NCBI GenBank assembly: GCA_947561715.1
Contig: OX387202.1
Location: 7,391,001-7,455,000, forward strand
Direction: 5' to 3'
Source: Ascidia mentula
Taxonomy: Eukaryota; Chordata; Ascidiacea; Phlebobranchia; Ascidiidae
Length of the DNA stretch: 64,000 bases
In this document: piece after piece, positions 37,374 through 48,300 of the stretch
How positions within the stretch are numbered: the stretch's first letter is position 1
Layout of the letters: every line of letters begins with the position of its first letter
The notes under the pieces: model-generated
The model's database searches: none
What the model saw: the letters and a program-made list of their open reading frames with translations, nothing else
What the model was told of the DNA's origin: nothing
Translations under genes and position numbers: made by a program

Positions 37374-40217
37374 ATGAAGTCATATAAACTAATTATTATT
37401 GGTGATCCCTACGTTGGAAAAACGTCTGTGATGCAACAATTTGCAGATGGTGTGTTTACGGGGGAGTATGGAGTTACTGTAGGTGAGTTTTGTGTCAATT
37501 TAAAGCGAAAAGAAGTTGCCTCAAATATTGTTGTAAGTTTGTTTGTGATACAATGGTTTGCACAAAATATATTATTCCATCGCCTAAATAGTTTGTAATT
37601 AATTACGGGAATCAATTCCCCTTTCTACAGTCGCCGTAAAGATTTCAATCTCTTAAATTTTGTAACATAAGCCACATAGAAACAATTATTTCCGCAAGCT
37701 AAAATTAGGTACCTTTCATCAAGAATTGAGTGTTTCAGAAACACGCATTAAGACCGGTTGTAAATTGATAAAAAGGGTCGATCCATCGTTTTGAGGTATA
37801 ACATTTGTCCAATCAAATGTAGCACATACAATCGACCTTTACTTTACTGTACTTATATTACAACACGTTTAATCAGTGGTTCTTAACCGCCGGTCCGCCA
37901 CATATATATCTCAAACAGACAGCAGCAAACTTCACATTAAATTTTTCATACTTCTTTTGAATTGCATTGTTTTGTCGTAATTACATTTTGGGTTAATTTT
38001 GAAGGTCCACCAGTCCGCAAAATTTGTTTCAAAAGTTTATCGGTCCGCAAACTTAAAAAGTTGAGAATCACTGGTTTAGATGGTCTAACCATGCTGGTCT
38101 GGCGGTGTCCATAGTTGCCATATGACTTAGCAGCAGATCTTGCAGTGTATGTCAGCATGTAGTTGGGCGTGAGTTGTTTCCTTTTATGTCTGCCGCAGTC
38201 TGGAAACTAAGGTGCAAGTGATTATGTCGTTTGACCGCTGTGTGTCTTGGTAGCGCTGATGCTCTCACCAAGTTCTTGCCTCGCTTGTAATGGGAGCAGT
38301 CAATTGTTTGGGGAAAACTCGAGCCTTTAACTATAGCAAATCAAGGCTGTTGTTAGAATCAAACTGCGGCTGATGAAGATATCCTAAGCTTTGGATGATA
38401 ATATGGATTAAAAGTGGCAGGCGGGTGGTATGATGAACCATGGAAAACAACGGTCAATACTTAAAACTATGTGAACTTTGTGCAACTACACGTTTCAAAC
38501 ACAAATGGATTCAAAGGCGTAGTTTTGTGAAGTACATGTGCGTAGAGGTCACAGTAAACCTTGTCTAATTTTAAACACTTTTTATGTAGTTTTTGGACAC
38601 TGACGAGGCTTATTTGAGCGAAAAATAATAATCTTGCTGACTAATTAGACTCCGGAAAAAAAGTTTTCGTGATGACACCTGCATTGTAGTATCAAGTTCC
38701 TATAGTAAGACAATATTTTGAATTAAAGTTAGTGTACTAGAAAATCCTGCAAAGTCATATTGTCTCAGCAAACATGTCTTGTTACCAATAACATGCTTTA
38801 TTGCTGTTTCTTTTGTTACTCGTTTGATTTCGTCAAGATTGATACATGTTCAAATTTTAGGCATTGACTTTGTTACTAAAGAAATGGACATTAATGGACA
38901 AATTGTGAGGGCTCAAATTTGGTGAGTTAAATTTACATTTTTACCTTTATGCAATATAACTCACATAGTTACGTTGCCAACTTTTAAGAAATTTTATAGC
39001 CTAATATCAGTTTCTGTGGATACGTAAATTCTGTCAAGGAAAAAAACAAGACACCATAACACAGCAATGTAAATATTACATTTTTGCAGTGCTTTTATTG
39101 CACCATAACACGTACATTGTTACAATAAAAGCAAATAAATACATTTAATAACATAAGCCACCACTGGCATAAAAATATGAGACGCTTTGCCTGTGCCTTA
39201 TCATTGCATTTATGATGTTGCAAAACCATTTCTTATTTATTTTTTAAACGTTTCGACCACAAACATTTGAGAGGATTATTTCCTTTGCAATTCAAAAATA
39301 AATTATTTTGTATGGTTACAATAGGGACACAGCTGGCGGTGAAAGACATCAAGCAATTACCCGAGGGTTTTATAGAGATAGTCATGGGGTTTTGTTGCTT
39401 TACGATGTCACAAACAGGGAATCATTCCTGGGTGTACAGAAATGGTTGGATGACGTCCAAAGAGTTAAGTGCGACGTGACTTATAAAATATCGTTTTACT
39501 ACTGGTTGGATTTTTTTCCAAGCTTTCGTAATATTAAAATCTCAAATGTAAAAGATCTTGAAAGGATTTAACATTTGTAGTTTCCGAGAGTATTTTTGAC
39601 TACCACTATACCGCATTTGTTTTTTGGACATTAAATTTTTAAGGTTGTCTGCTATTTAGTTTTGTGGACCATCACGAGAATGTATGCTGATTGGAAACAA
39701 GATTGATCTAGTGAGTAAGCGCAAGGTTAAAGAAAATGAAGGAATCCAGGTAAGCAAATGCATGCTACACTATATAGTGAAGTTTATCAGCTCTTGAACT
39801 GTTAAGTAGTGGTGACAAGGTTGCAAGCAGTTCTGCAATTTCCACCATTCTAAGTAAGAGTAGGGCGCGGTTTTACAAACTTTGTTAAGATTTCTTGATA
39901 TCCCTTATGTAGGAAACAAAGTACAGCTGCATTTTATAAACAAAAAATTTTCGTTAATTATTTTGTTAGTATGCAAAAACAAATGGAATGCATTTTTTGG
40001 AAACAAGTGCCAAATCCGGAGAAAACGTGCAGAAAGCCTTCAAGACAGTTGTTGAAAAGATAATACAAGTATGCTTAATACAACAGCATTAGTTTGTTTT
40101 ATTTGTTGAAGAATCACAATTTATTTGCAGCAACGGGGAGGACATGAAGAGGACACAACAGAAAGGGGTATACAGCTTGAAAATGAACAACCAACATCTA
40201 ACAGAAAGTGTTGTTAA
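37374..40217 (+). CDS. Atypical Rab-family small GTPase (Rab gene C)
   Basis: Six exons: 37374-37482, 38861-38921, 39325-39463, 39660-39749, 39970-40068 and 40131-40217, giving 194 residues in phase. G1 is GDPYVGKTS, the G2 Thr is in GVTVGIDF, G3 is DTAGGE, G4 is NKIDL, G5 is ETSAK and the tail is NRKCC. The catalytic Gln is Gly, and the P-loop carries Pro-Tyr where Rabs usually have Ser-Gly, so nucleotide handling may be unusual. The RGFYRDSHGVLLLYDVTN block is Rab-like (Rab26/37/8 in style), but no subfamily is certain. The N-terminus is shorter than in Rab genes A and B. The AATAAA in the 3' flank just after the stop is a likely poly(A) signal. Confidence 0.9.
37874..38073. mobile_element. 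hAT-type MITE in Rab gene C intron 1 (200 bp)
   Basis: Ends CAGTGGTTCTTAACC and GTTGAGAATCACTG are inverted and hAT-like. The flanks cgtttaat and gtttagat are only partly alike, so the target duplication is degenerate or doubtful. It is absent at the corresponding place in duplication copy 1, suggesting insertion after the duplication. Confidence 0.7.
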
Positions 40218-40445
40218 AAATAAATTATTTGCTTTTGTATAAGTCGTAATTTAAAGTGTAGGTTTGTGGTGTTTTCTTTCAAATCAAGTTCTTCTAATTT
40301 AAATATGATCGTTAATGATCGTTCATTGGTGCATAATTCTTAAAACCAAAGTGAAATTACTTAAATGAGTTTATTGTGGCAACAGATGCAATGGCAGCGC
40401 AAAGGACTGCATGAAATGCTGGGTTTTATAAAAACTTGTTAATAT

Positions 40446-42207
40446 TGTAGCGACCTCTCTCACGTGGCTTATTCGCCCATTGTGTCATTTTATCTTCATG
40501 TACCTCGAATAAACACCTCGCTACATTTGGTGACCCCGAGCGTGCAAAAACGTATTTTTTTGCATTATGACAGAAACCGCAAACTCAGAGAACGCTGTAG
40601 CCATCAAGCTGCCTTTATTTTGGACAGCTCAGCCACGAGTTTGGTTTCGGCAAGCCGAGGCGCAGTTCGCTCTGAAAACCTTCACAGGCGATCAGACGAA
40701 GTACTATTATGTCGTTTCGGCTTTAGATCAGGACACAGCAAAGCGTCTACTCAACCTGCTGGAAAACCTGCCCAATGGTGACAAATACGAATCAATAAAG
40801 GCACGATTGATCGACACCTTTTGTCTTACGCGTTCGCAGAGGGCCTTGCAGCTACTGCACATGCCCCCTTTGGGCGATAGAATGCCATCCGTTTTAATGG
40901 ATGAAATGCTGGTCTTACTTGGTGATGCAAAGGAATGCTTTGTTTTCAAGAGCTGGTCTTGGTTTTGCTTGCCGGAACGAACACGCCTGATAGAAGCGAA
41001 GTTTCGTGATTCGCGGCTCTTAGCACGCAAAGCTGACGAAATATGGATCGGCCATCATTAGCTGCTAAGATAGACGGCGCGGTTAGTAGTCTTTTCTTTG
41101 TGTGGGATAGCTCAGCGGGTCGTAATTTTCTTGTTGACACCGACGCCGAGATAAGCGTCATACCTCCCACAGAATTAGAGCGTCAATCCTCCTGGAAAGG
41201 CTCTTGTCGCTGCTAACAGTACTCACATCCGGACGTACGGTTCACGTCTAGTCAGCATGAATTTCCCTAAAATTTCGATTGTTGGCCTGAATTCCCAGGG
41301 ATAGCTACTCCTCATTTCTTGCAGTCGCTTCCTGAGCATGGAGTTCAGGATTTCATCCGCATCAGCGGACCACCCGTGCACTCTCGCGTTCGACGACCTT
41401 CTCCCGAAAAACTCGCCCTCGCTAAGAAAGAGTTTCACAACATGCTATAACTGGGAATTATTAGACCCATGGGCTTCGCTCCTGCACATGGTACCAAAGT
41501 CGTCCGGTGGGTGGCGCCCATGCAGCGATTACCGCCGTCTTCACGCTGCTACCCAGCCTGATCGTTACGCTGTTCCCCACATCCAAGAATTTTCGTTTTT
41601 ATAAGGTCTGGCGCCCACTGGCCTTTTCAGCAGAGGTTTACAAACACCCGAGCAGAAATACAGTGCCTTTGACAGGAAACTACTCGCCTTGCACCTGGAA
41701 GATCGAGTGTTTACCGCTTACACGGATCATAAGCCATTGACTTTTGCTTTTACTAAAGTAGTCATCGCAACAATAATGTCATTTAACCGCCGTTTCAGAA
41801 TTCACCACAGACGTGCGACACATCGTAGGCAAGCAAAACCACGTTGCCGACGCACTCTTGCAGGTTTCTATTGTTGCTGTTCGACTACCACTGGATTTGG
41901 ATTATTCGTCATTGGCAGCCGCACAGTCCTCTCCCGAAGTTCAAGCGTATCGCACTGCTGTCACTAACCTCAAACTAGAGGACATACAGCTCGATTAATC
42001 CGGGACCACCATCCTCAGTTTGTTTGGCACGGCTTACGCCGCCAGGCCACCCTTTGGGCGAGACAGTGCATCCACTGTCAAAGGGAAAAAGTCCAGCGCC
42101 ACACTCGTGCGCCTCTGACGAACTACCCTGTCGTGCACGTTTCCAACAGATCTGCATCGATATCGTCGGTCCTCTCGCACCTTCACAGAGAAACAGTTAC
42201 CTTCTTA
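40446..42207 (+). mobile_element. Ty3/Gypsy LTR retrotransposon fossil, copy 2 (truncated)
   Basis: The same insertion as 33061-36164, carried along by the segmental duplication. The 5' LTR (about 40446-40527) is internally shortened, and the Gag-like region and reverse transcriptase/RNase H remnants follow. The copy ends within integrase, so there is no 3' LTR. It is broken in many places and has no prospect of activity. Confidence 0.88.
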
Positions 42208-42950
42208 TCAAATCTCCATAAAGGGCAAGAACTAACAAGGCTGAAGAAAGGCTTTCTCGAAGTAAAGGACGGTTGAAAATCGTACCTTCGCCATATTCCA
42301 CCGATCGCATGGAACTTAGCAGTTTTAATGTCATTAAAACTATATACAACCATGAACATTTAGGATTTTCACAAGTTTGTGATTATTTGTATTTGGACAT
42401 TGCGCAATCGCAGGACTTTCTGCGTGTCGTTAATGCTTAAAAATGTTTATTTGTAGTGAGTAAATGTGCAAGTGTTGTAACAGCTGGCAAAGACTGTGAC
42501 AGTTTATACTAAATCCACATAACCCCTACGTGCACCTATGCGGAAATCCCAGCAAATAAATACACATGTAAGTGAGAAATACCGTAGGTAATTTTTATCT
42601 AATATGAGATTTTACTTACATATTGCTGCAACCAAAAGATTACAATGATAAAAAGTTACAATTATTAAAGTAATTTTTTTTATCAATCGAGTCTCTTAAA
42701 TTTAGCCAAACCAGTTCGTAAATTTTTTGTGATAACGTTAATTAGGTTACTAAACCTATTTTTGTCCCAAAATATTTCATTTCACAGCTTCGACAAGTAG
42801 CCATGATGAAGAAAAAAAAAACTATTAGTTGATTGTGCTTTTCCACTTGCTAGTTAAATGTAGCTCACCCCATATCAAAATGTGCAACTTTCCTAAAAAT
42901 TATAGTCTTTTTTATTATAAGACAAAACTTGTTTGCACGAATGTGTAAAA
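42208..42950. other. Junction region downstream of the duplication
   Basis: Unique AT-rich sequence after the duplication breakpoint. No gene recognised. Confidence 0.35.
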
Positions 42951-43136
42951 ATGCGCTGTTGTCGTGTGTGTGGTGAAGCGATAAAAATCTCATTGTTTGC
43001 GATTCGCGGGATAACGTACTTGCTGAGTTGTGTCGGGTTTATCATTAACTTGGGCGCTGCCGGAATCGGCATATTTTGGAAAGATCAAATGCTAAGTAGG
43101 CTACTTAGGAGACCAGATAACAGCAAAGCCAAACAT
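42951..43136 (+). CDS. Possible orphan first exon of a small membrane protein
   Basis: An ATG opens 62 codons ending at a strong donor (AAACAT, then gtaagt). The peptide starts MRCCRVCGEAIKIS and has a hydrophobic segment (YLLSCVGFIINLGAAGIGIF), a pattern like the first cytoplasmic cysteines and helix of tetraspanins. GC content is higher than its surroundings, supporting coding. No downstream exon was found before Rab gene D begins at 43623, so it may be a fragment. Confidence 0.3.
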
Positions 43137-43622
43137 GTAAGTTTGGCAGTTGAGGTTTGTGGATAAGTTGTTGATCACAATGTACTGATAAGAGTAGTAT
43201 AGACTGGCACCAAAATGCAAATAGTTTGTCAAAATAGGTCCATGTTTAAAAGTAAATGTGTGAGATACCCTGTCATGTTTTGAAGTTCGGTAATTACACA
43301 ATTGTGATGAGAAAGCTGAATGATTGAAACATAAAGCGCTGTTAGTTTTTGTGTTAGTCCCACGGTAATGTTCACACGCCTATATGCTGCGCGTGTACAA
43401 TTACTTCAGCTATTTAAGTAATAAAATATTTGTTGGCCTATATTCAGTGTTTCTTACATCTAACCGCTGTTACTTTAGAATCAACTACGTATAATAAAAA
43501 GTAAAATTCAAACTTCCAAAACTATCTTACAATTTGTTGTGTACGGAACCTTGATCCTGAGACCTTACATAATTGAGTAATCTTTACTTGGAATATTAAC
43601 TTATATTTTTAGCTTATCTGAC
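43137..43622. promoter_or_regulatory. Upstream region of Rab gene D
   Basis: No exon with recognisable similarity follows the possible first exon at 42951. The interval is AT-rich and must hold the promoter of Rab gene D. Confidence 0.3.
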
Positions 43623-44908
43623 ATGGCCGAGGAAGGTTTTGCCTTGAAATACAAAATCATCACTCTTGGCAATGCTTGTGTGGGAAAAACAAGCGTCGTT
43701 AGACGATTTGTATATAATGAGTTTTCTGAAAGTTATGTAAGCACTATAGGTAAGAATTTTCATGCAGAATTTTCAATGCTTCACATGAATAGTTTCAAAT
43801 CTGTAGTGAGTAAATATCACATGAACTGTTTTATTTTACATATTTTGTCACAATAGCAATTGTTCGTATACATGCATATTTGTATGAGAGATTTTTTTAC
43901 GTTTTGCTGTTGAGCGGAAAACTGTGAAAGTAAACAATAGAAATATTAACGTACAAATATGGTGAGTTGTTTTACCGCAACTGCAATTGTGAGTTTCTAT
44001 TTGAAGCAAGTTGCAGTAATCGATAATGATCCTTTGGACTTTTCATTGAATAATACGAAATTTTAAAGGGACACAAGTGGCGCGGAAAGATTTCAGTCTC
44101 TGACACCGAACTATTACAGAAATATTTTTGGGGCATTGATGGTTTATGACATCACCAATATAAAGTCTTTTAAAAGCGTGGAGCGTTGGGTATCGAATTG
44201 CCTAAAAATGAGTATTTGTTGTCTCAGTTTGAACTGCAGTAGATCAAGGGTCGGCTACCTCTGCACACGAGGTTTTCATGGCATGTGATTTACGACTTCA
44301 TATTCTAATACTGTTAGAATCAGGATTTTTTTTTAAATGTCTGGATTGTATTGCGTCAGCCAGAAAGGGTAAAAATAGCATGAATCATGAAACCGCGTAA
44401 TTTTTGCCAAAAAATATTCTGTTTTTAGTATTTATTATTAACCATGATTACAGTTTGCTGGAGAAAACGTAAAAATAATGTTGATCGGCAACAAATGTGA
44501 CTTGGAGGATCAACGTCAAGTTACATTTCATGAAGGTTTACAGGTAGTAAAATAAATGTCATACGAAATACATTTACCGAAAAACATTTCTTTACACAGG
44601 TAGCACGCGAAAATAATATGCGCTGTATGGAGACTAGCACCAAAGACGATATAAACATTACACAAGCTTTAATGGACATTGTGTTAGAGATTGACGAAAT
44701 GGTAACATTGCATGATTACGCTGTAGATATACTATTTATGTTGCAAATTAATACAAAAGATTCAGGTTCCCAAGACACAAATTGGTGAAGATGTAGACAG
44801 TATTGTTAGCATTGATTTATGATATTTCAGCGTATGGGGGAAACACCAACATCACCAGTTGTGACGTTAGAAAACGAAAACACTGCTGAAAAAAAAAGTT
44901 GTGGTTGA
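43623..44908 (+). CDS. Atypical Rab-family small GTPase (Rab gene D), with two non-canonical splice sites
   Basis: Exons deduced by alignment with the paralogues: 43623-43749, 43901-43961, 44069-44207, 44454-44543, 44600-44701 and 44831-44908 (127, 61, 139, 90, 102 and 78 bases; 198 residues). G1 is GNACVGKTS, the G2 Thr is in VSTIGFAVE, G3 is DTSGAE, G4 is NKCDL and G5 is ETSTK. The catalytic Gln is Ala, and the DTAG Ala is Ser. To keep this reading, intron 1 must end in AC (ttttttac) and intron 3 must begin with AT (AAA, then atgagt). Neither is standard. The tail is KKSCG, a single cysteine, not a Rab double-Cys. All exon frames are open, so this is either a recently decaying gene or one with unusual splicing. 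It ends 420 bp before the DENND3-like gene on the same strand. Confidence 0.78.
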
Positions 44909-45328
44909 TGATAGATCATTCATGCAAGATTTCTATAAAAAAGTTAAAAGGGAAATATGGATGACAAGTTACCAATTCTTCACATGTCTACTTAGTATTC
45001 GTATATTTTTTGCGCACAGCACTTTATTGTTTTATTGTGTTACTGTGTGTGGTTTTCATCGAGCCATAATATTGATGGTTTGTGTTTGGTCGTTGCCTCT
45101 TCAGTCACAACACTTGCTTCGTGTCATGTTTAAAAATGTTGCTTGAGTGGATGTAAAAGTGTTGTATAATACATGGCCAGGCTATTGATGGTAAACCTGC
45201 ACTGCCAAGTCCGTGATATGAGTTGTTTTGTGTTTATCTAAAATCTAACTTGTTTAGGTTGTTGTAGACGACAGGCAATTGTAAGAAATATTATGTGATA
45301 ACGTTCATTAAGAACACTACACTTTACA
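44909..45328. other. Short interval between Rab gene D and DENND3 copy 1
   Basis: The part from about 45060 onward resembles 55830-56770, upstream of the second DENND3 copy (shared 'ccataatatt', 'aaacctgcac/aaaccagcac', 'gccaagt'). The promoter region was therefore duplicated with the gene. No coding sequence. Confidence 0.55.
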
Positions 45329-48300
45329 ATGTCTCAAACGAAAAGATTATATCAACTGGAAGGCCGGCTACTGAAAAGGACAATGGTCATTGGGATGAAT
45401 GAGGAAACTGGACTGAAGATGCGCAGTCAAATGGTATTGCACAAACTGCGTAATAAAATTACAACGACAACATGTTGTTTGAAATTGATTTCATGCCCAA
45501 TTTTATTTTACAAGGTTTGTTAAAAGAATAAGTTACATTATATGCCTGAAATTGACATTTTTCGGCCGCACAATTTTTAAAATGCAACAAACAATAACTA
45601 TCTTTTACAGAATTCTGTGGAAGAAACTCCGATGGTACTCTTTTAGTTTGCTTACCAGGTAAAAAAAAGTTTTTTTTGCCGAAAGTAAATAATTACAAGA
45701 CAAAGAGTGATGTGTACAAAAAATTGTTGTACACTATGGCGTTGTAAGCATTAGTGTGTCCTTTTTATTGTTTTGAAGTCTTAAAACCTGTTGCAAAAGA
45801 ACCTTTATTGAAAGTTGTTGGATCAAAAACAAATACAATATTCAGAACAAAATGTTTGTAAGATAATGTGAAAATCAACCGCCGACTATTTTTAAACCAT
45901 TGAGGTTTCAAATTTAAATATGTACCTTGTGTTGTGCACTGCTAATCTAAACGACTGTGCTCGCTAAAATGCTTTCGTGACTGTCTGATGTCGCTGTAGT
46001 TCAGTGTAAATTTAATTCGGACATACATTTTAAAAGCAAGTATATATTTTCCAGACAACACCAAAGTATATCGGGACGAACAAACCAGCAAAATCTATTT
46101 CAACATTTTAACAAATGATAGTGGTGTAAAGGAATACGTGGCTATCTTACTCATGTATCAACCATTTTATGCTTCAATAACCTTACGAGATCAAAGTAAG
46201 GAAACTTCCATGTTCTGGTCGTTAAGCAGAAATGAAACCACTGATTTAAAACAAACAAGATGTTATGTGCCATTAGCAATCTGTTTTGTGTCGGATTTTC
46301 CATACTTTGAAAATCTTCGGAAATGTTTATCCTGGTGAGATTAATCACCATTTATTTCAGATGCTTTTATTTACTTAACTACAATTTTCACTTTTTAGTT
46401 TGTCTTGGGGACATTAAATCTCTTCCTGACTTCAGCGGCTATCCGGATGTTCTTCGAAAATATGTTTCCTATCTTTCTGCTGTAATCTGCCCCCCACCAT
46501 CTTTGCAGATTGTTGGTTTATATTTTTAGCTTAAAAAAAATTTATTTTTATTTTTAACTTGTTTTGCATTTATTTGCATTTTGCAGAATTTTACGCTTAG
46601 AGATTGTTATTTTGTGATGCGGCCACCAAACGAACCAGGACAACTAAGTTTTGATCCTGATCTTGATCTCCATCTTCCGATTCAGGTTTTTCTACACAAA
46701 CCCCGAACTTTACTGCAGGTAATTTATAAGTTTTTTTTTAGTTTTTTTTGTGGTTTGACATTCTTATTTTTTCAGATTTTGGCTTGGATACTTTTAGAAA
46801 AACGTCTCGTGTTTGTATCAACGAACTATTCCCTAATCTCTCTTGTCGTTGAGGTATATTGTTAGGTAAATAATTTAGTATTAAGTAGTTTTTTTAAAAC
46901 ACTTTTGTTACAGACGCTTCTATATTACATTCGCCCTTTTAAATGGTGTTCAAATTATGTACCGCTTCTGCCGAAGGAGAAAATCGACCTTATTGAATCA
47001 CCCAACTGCTATTTGATGGGATGTCACGCAATGCACAGGCATGAAGTAGAACAAGTAATTAACGACAATACAATATCGCAAGATGCATAATTACGCGCGG
47101 GTTCCAATTGAAGCTCATTGAACCAACGTTTCGTGTACTATACAACACTTTATCATATATATTATAGGTTTTGAAGACGAACCTTTAGCACAATAAACAC
47201 CAGGTTACTTTTTGTCGGAAGGTCGGCCACTTTTAGAATTAGATTATGTCTGGCAGCATCAGCAGCTCAAAGTTACTAACAGATTGTAAACACGTGTAGC
47301 TTATTTTTACTCCGTCGCGCATCAAGTCTAAGTTGTGTTCAGTCTGAAATGTGTAACATATTTTCTTAAATTGTTATTTTAGATTCTTTATACATAATAT
47401 TTTTCACTCAAAGATAACAAACGACCAGATTATTATCGATTTGGATACAGCCGATGCTTACATGTGTCAATCCTTTGAATCCGCAAGGGCAAGCCAAACA
47501 CAAGTTCGAAATTTAGATCAAGCTCTTGATCTGAATTTACCCGAAAGGGTTATCAACAAAGTTCTTGAAAAGTAATTTCTCCATTTGAGCTCTGTTATAT
47601 TTGAATAAAGCTTTAAAATCTTGTTATTACAAAGTAAAAAAGCTATAAAAACTTCCTTCAGATTGTCGCAAATTGAAAAGAAGCGAGCAGCACACAAACT
47701 TGATAAGGTAGAATTGTTGGTACCTGTGACGATGAAGGAAAAGCAACAAAACGACATGGAAACAAGATTGGTTCAAAACCAAAATATTCAGGCAGTTTTT
47801 ATTGAAATGATGGTGGAGCTTTTTGGGTGAGTGGCAGACGTTAAAAGATTTGAAATTAACAAAGTCACAAATAACATATCCGATTATTTACTTTAGCTTT
47901 ACTGAAATATAAAATATAGGTTGAAATAGAATCAACAGTTATCGATACAACTTTCTAAAAGACCTAAACTTCATCTTCAGAAATGTAGCAAACTTTTTGG
48001 ATTGGGAAATCAACCAGTTTCGCACAGACGAGTTTATTGATTCTTCGCTGCATTCTGATCGTCCATTTTATCACAAGGTATAGACACAACAACCATATTT
48101 TCTTGTTACATTAATTATGGCGTCTTTAAATCATAATGGTTTTAACCAAACATTTTTAACAAAAACGTTACTTTATTTACATTTTAGGTTTGCGATACCA
48201 TGATGTTTAAATGCTTTGTAAGTGGTCTTCATACCGAAGACCCCTTTTTCTCGGTTTCAAAACTTGATCATGGTATGTTCCTCTCCACGCTTTGTTTCAA

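Larger units (their letters stand above)
36612..42207. repeat. Segmental duplication, copy 2
   Basis: The second copy of the block at 29915. It keeps an intact Rab gene and a truncated copy of the Ty3/Gypsy insertion, and similarity stops at about 42207 inside the integrase region. It carries a hAT-type MITE at 37874-38073 that is absent from copy 1, and it retains exon 2, which copy 1 lost. Confidence 0.88.

Noticed and set aside
33061-42207. Host genes encoded by the many open frames in 33.1-35.9 kb and 40.4-42.2 kb
   Set aside because: They are remnants of one Ty3/Gypsy insertion present in both duplication copies.
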